Assembly: GCF_023715845.1 (NCBI RefSeq)
Contig: NZ_JAMBOR010000020.1
Location: 1-63,789 of the forward strand
From: Fictibacillus phosphorivorans
GTDB lineage: Bacteria > Bacillota > Bacilli > Bacillales > Fictibacillaceae
Length of the DNA stretch: 63,789 bases
Direction: 5' to 3'
In this document: one piece after another, positions 61,700-63,789 of the stretch
How the letters are laid out: every line of letters begins with the position of its first letter
Numbering within the stretch: position 1 is the stretch's first letter
Notes under the pieces: generated by a model
The model's input: only the letters and a program-made list of their open reading frames with translations
What the model was told of the DNA's origin: nothing
Database searches by the model: none
Made by a program: the position numbers and the translations under genes

Positions 61700-63364
61700 T
61701 TACATCTCCAATCGATCTTGAATATCAGACTTTAAAACGTCTGCTTTTGGTCCATAAATCGCTTGAACACCTTTATCTTTAAGGATGAGACCTAGTGCGC
61801 CATTATCCTTCCATTCTTTTTCTGTTGCAACATGATCAATGTCTTTCACTGTTACGCGGAGGCGAGTCATACATGCATCAACGTCTTCAATGTTGTCAGC
61901 TCCGCCTAAAAGACCGATGATCGCAAAGGCTTGAGAGTTATCTGATCCAGCTGTTTCATCCTTTTTGGCAGGTGCTGCAGATTCACCCTCCGTTGATTCG
62001 ATATAGTTACCCGCACGTCCTGGTGTTGGCAGGTTGAACTTTTTGATCAACACATAGAAAATCGAGAAGTTTAGTCCAAAGAATACGATACAAGTAAGTG
62101 CAAAGTTGATTAAATCGCGAGTTAATCCTGCTTTCACAAGCAAAGGAGTACGAGTTAATAATTCAATAAAGCCAAATGCGTGAACACGTACATGAATGAG
62201 GTCAGCTACTGCAAATGCAAGACCTGTCGTAATCGCGTAAACCACATAAAGCAGTGGTGCCGCGAACATAAACATGAATTCAATCGGTTCTGTAACCCCT
62301 GTTAAAAATACAGCAAGTGCCGCTGAGAAGAACATAGACTTATACTTCTTCCGCTTGTCTTTATCAACGTTCATGTACATCGCAAGTGCGATTGCGACTA
62401 AAGAAGCCGTTGAAAGAACAACTTGCCCCATTTTAAATCGTGCAGGTACAACATCATTTAATAGAGCTTGATATGCTTTTGAATCTCCAGCTTGCAAGAA
62501 GTTGTTCAAGTCATTAATCCAAGCAAGCCACAGCGGATCTTGCCCGGCTACAGAAGAACCAGCACCAGAACCCGTCATGATTTGGTAGGTTCCGCCAAGC
62601 TCTGTATAGTTGATAGGCACCGTTAACATATGGTGTAGACCAAAAGGCAACAACAGACGCTCAAGTGTACCAAAAATAAAGGGTGCGATGACGGGAGCTG
62701 TGTTACGAGAAGTTGCGATCCATTTACCAAAGTCATTTAGAAGCCCTTGAATAAACGGCCAAACCAATGCAAGAATCAGTGCCGTAACGACAGACCATAA
62801 AATAACGGCAAATGGCACAAAGCGTTTTCCATTGAAAAAGGCTAAAGCATTTGGAAGCTTGTTATAGTTGTAATACTTATTGAATAGAACGGCCCCTAAG
62901 AAACCGGAAATGATACCGATGAAAACACCCATGTTAAGAGCAGGAGCTCCAAGAACAGAAGTGAAGTAATCCCCAACGATCAGCTCACTGCCAAAAAGGG
63001 ATTTTACTTTTGCTCCTTCTTCAAGCATCATGGCATTGTTTACACCAAAAATTGCACCAGTAATACGGTTGATCAGGATAAAGGCGATAACCGCTGCAAA
63101 TGCACCACCGGCACGTTCCTTTGCCCAAGAACCACCAATGGCTACGGCAAAGAGAATATGCAGATTCGTGATGATTGCCCATCCGATGTCTTCCATTACT
63201 CGGGCAATCGTTTGCACCAACGTAATGTCACCACCCGACATAGCAATAACCTTACCTAGTGATATCATCAAACCGGCAGCTGGCATAACGGCTACAACCA
63301 CGAGAAGTGCCTTACCAAGCTTTTGCCAGAAATCAAACGAAATTAGTTTTCCACGTTGTTTCAA
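61700..63364 (-). CDS. PTS alpha-glucoside/maltose permease EIICB (MalP type)
   Basis: A PTS permease of 554 aa of the glucose-glucoside family. The IIC domain (about 10-430) has ten hydrophobic segments with PFGLHHMLTVPINY and LTGVTEPIEFMFMF; the IIB domain follows with the phosphocysteine in DVDACMTRLRVTVKD. Without a IIA domain it must use EIIA of another system. The start is TTG at 63364 with AAAGGAGG 8 bp upstream. It is the first gene of the operon, and operator-like dyads lie upstream. The operon composition indicates maltose or another alpha-glucoside. Confidence 0.92.
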   Translation of the reverse strand: MKQRGKLISFDFWQKLGKALLVVVAVMPAAGLMISLGKVIAMSGGDITLVQTIARVMEDIGWAIITNLHILFAVAIGGSWAKERAGGAFAAVIAFILINRITGAIFGVNNAMMLEEGAKVKSLFGSELIVGDYFTSVLGAPALNMGVFIGIISGFLGAVLFNKYYNYNKLPNALAFFNGKRFVPFAVILWSVVTALILALVWPFIQGLLNDFGKWIATSRNTAPVIAPFIFGTLERLLLPFGLHHMLTVPINYTELGGTYQIMTGSGAGSSVAGQDPLWLAWINDLNNFLQAGDSKAYQALLNDVVPARFKMGQVVLSTASLVAIALAMYMNVDKDKRKKYKSMFFSAALAVFLTGVTEPIEFMFMFAAPLLYVVYAITTGLAFAVADLIHVRVHAFGFIELLTRTPLLVKAGLTRDLINFALTCIVFFGLNFSIFYVLIKKFNLPTPGRAGNYIESTEGESAAPAKKDETAGSDNSQAFAIIGLLGGADNIEDVDACMTRLRVTVKDIDHVATEKEWKDNGALGLILKDKGVQAIYGPKADVLKSDIQDRLEM

Positions 63365-63442
63365 AACGATTTCCTCCTTTAAGTATATATCTTTCGCTGT
63401 TTTTTTGAAATCGCATTCATTAGATTGCAAAAATTATTTATG

Positions 63443-63487
63443 AACCGCTTGCAAAGTTGTATAGGCAAGTAGGTGCAATCGTTTGCA
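63443..63487 (-). promoter_or_regulatory. Two LacI-type operator-like dyads before the PTS operon
   Basis: On the minus strand TGCAAACGATTGCA (63487-63474) and TTGCAAGCGGTTCA (63457-63444) resemble each other and are centred about 30 bp apart, that is about three helical turns. LacI-family regulators bind such CG-centred dyads. They could also serve CcpA. No regulator gene is adjacent on this side, except possibly the truncated gene at the right edge. Confidence 0.5.
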
Positions 63488-63612
63488 TAAAAGGATTGTA
63501 AAATAAAACGGTTACATTTACAAGCGAAAAATAACGAAAAAGGAGATAAAAAGTTTTTCCATTGAGGATTTTAGGGATTTGCGTTCCCTGTGAATGCCTG
63601 TGAATGCTATTT

Positions 63613-63658
63613 TGAGCGAAAAATGAAGATTCTGAGCGAAGATCCATACAGTTTGAGC
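63613..63658. repeat. 20-bp phased repeat array, core TGAGCG
   Basis: TGAGCG begins at 63613, 63633 and 63653, exactly 20 bp apart. It is the reverse complement of the CGCTCA core of the array at 53718. Part of the spacers is also shared between the two loci. The array is in the divergent region between the PTS operon and the last gene. Confidence 0.75.
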
Positions 63659-63743
63659 GTAGCTTAAATTAGTCTTAAAAGTGGAGACATCCTTGTGAGA
63701 ATTCTTTATACTTAAACAAAACTAATTTAGGGGACGTGTCCAC

Positions 63744-63789
63744 ATGAAAAGAAAGTCTTTAGAGTACCGAGAATATGTCGCGAAGCTTG
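63744..63789 (+). CDS. Start of a truncated gene
   Basis: ATG at 63744 is preceded by AGGGGA (63729-63734) and opens a frame that continues to the edge, beginning MKRKSLEYREYVAKL. The rest lies outside the window, so the product cannot be identified. It is divergent from the alpha-glucoside operon and might be its regulator, but 15 residues are not enough to say. Confidence 0.5.
   Translation, partial: MKRKSLEYREYVAKL

Overview
The window looks like an origin-proximal chromosomal segment of a Gram-positive, low-GC, endospore-forming type of bacterium (Bacillaceae; possibly Fictibacillus or a close relative, but the genus is a guess). The evidence is the conserved order walR-walK-yycH-yycI-walJ-htrA-CxxH protein-rlmH, the strong AAGGAGG-type ribosome binding sites, the SAM riboswitches, cre-like sites and a complete liaIHFSR cell-envelope stress locus. 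No rRNA, CRISPR array, insertion sequence or prophage was seen. TTG is used unusually often as a start codon, wherever a good Shine-Dalgarno decides the start.

Layout. 1-0.9 kb: promoter, four tRNA genes (Lys, Glu, Asp, Phe), a partial copy of the tRNA-Phe 5' end, and a terminator. 1.0-11.3 kb: PlsY-like acyltransferase, an M23 cell-wall peptidase with a candidate WalR box, the essential WalRK operon, HtrA protease and RlmH, with several DnaA boxes between htrA and rlmH. 11.7-15.4 kb: a DrrAB-type ABC exporter with its own two-component system. 15.7-21.3 kb: a membrane protein, an acetolactate-synthase-like TPP enzyme, a sugar dehydrogenase-like propeller, a VOC protein, an AraC regulator. 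20.9-23.2 kb: a MazG-like NTP pyrophosphohydrolase coupled to a DUF2075 helicase with a nuclease-like N-terminus, a possible defence pair. 24.5-27.7 kb: a 3-hydroxybutyrate uptake and oxidation cluster with a LysR regulator. 27.8-29.7 kb: a fructose/mannose-type PTS permease. 29.8-33.8 kb: a divergent sulfur-salvage module in which both arms are controlled by their own SAM (S-box) riboswitch. 34-40.8 kb: acetyltransferases, a POT peptide transporter, an RlmN-like methylase, a beta-helix protein. 40.9-43.0 kb: a chromosomal actin-like ParM/ParR partition cassette with a dense array of GTTTGC repeats upstream (candidate centromere). 43.2-48.9 kb: a secreted protein, small proteins, Eis-like acetyltransferase, RluF-type pseudouridine synthase, YjiH, glutathione peroxidase, NUDIX. 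49.1-52.6 kb: liaIH-liaFSR. 52.7-58.7 kb: small YwbE operon, M20 dipeptidase, ProC, a DEAD helicase and a fatty acid desaturase. 59.2-63.4 kb: alpha-glucoside utilisation operon (PTS EIICB, EEP-family enzyme, alpha-glucosidase). The start of one more gene is cut by the right edge.

How the parts work together. The left third is cell-wall homeostasis: WalRK senses and controls wall turnover, the adjacent M23 hydrolase carries a WalR-box-like site, and HtrA deals with envelope protein stress; LiaFSR on the right is a second envelope-stress system. Metabolic modules (3-hydroxybutyrate, PTS sugars, alpha-glucosides, organosulfur compounds) are each paired with a recognisable control element (LysR site, cre, LacI-type operator, S-box).

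The most unusual signals are (1) four intergenic arrays of a short core repeated every 20-21 bp, two of which share core and spacer sequence although 10 kb apart; (2) the chromosomal ParMR cassette with its repeat array; (3) back-to-back SAM riboswitches; (4) DnaA-box clusters at two places; (5) the DUF2075-MazG pair.
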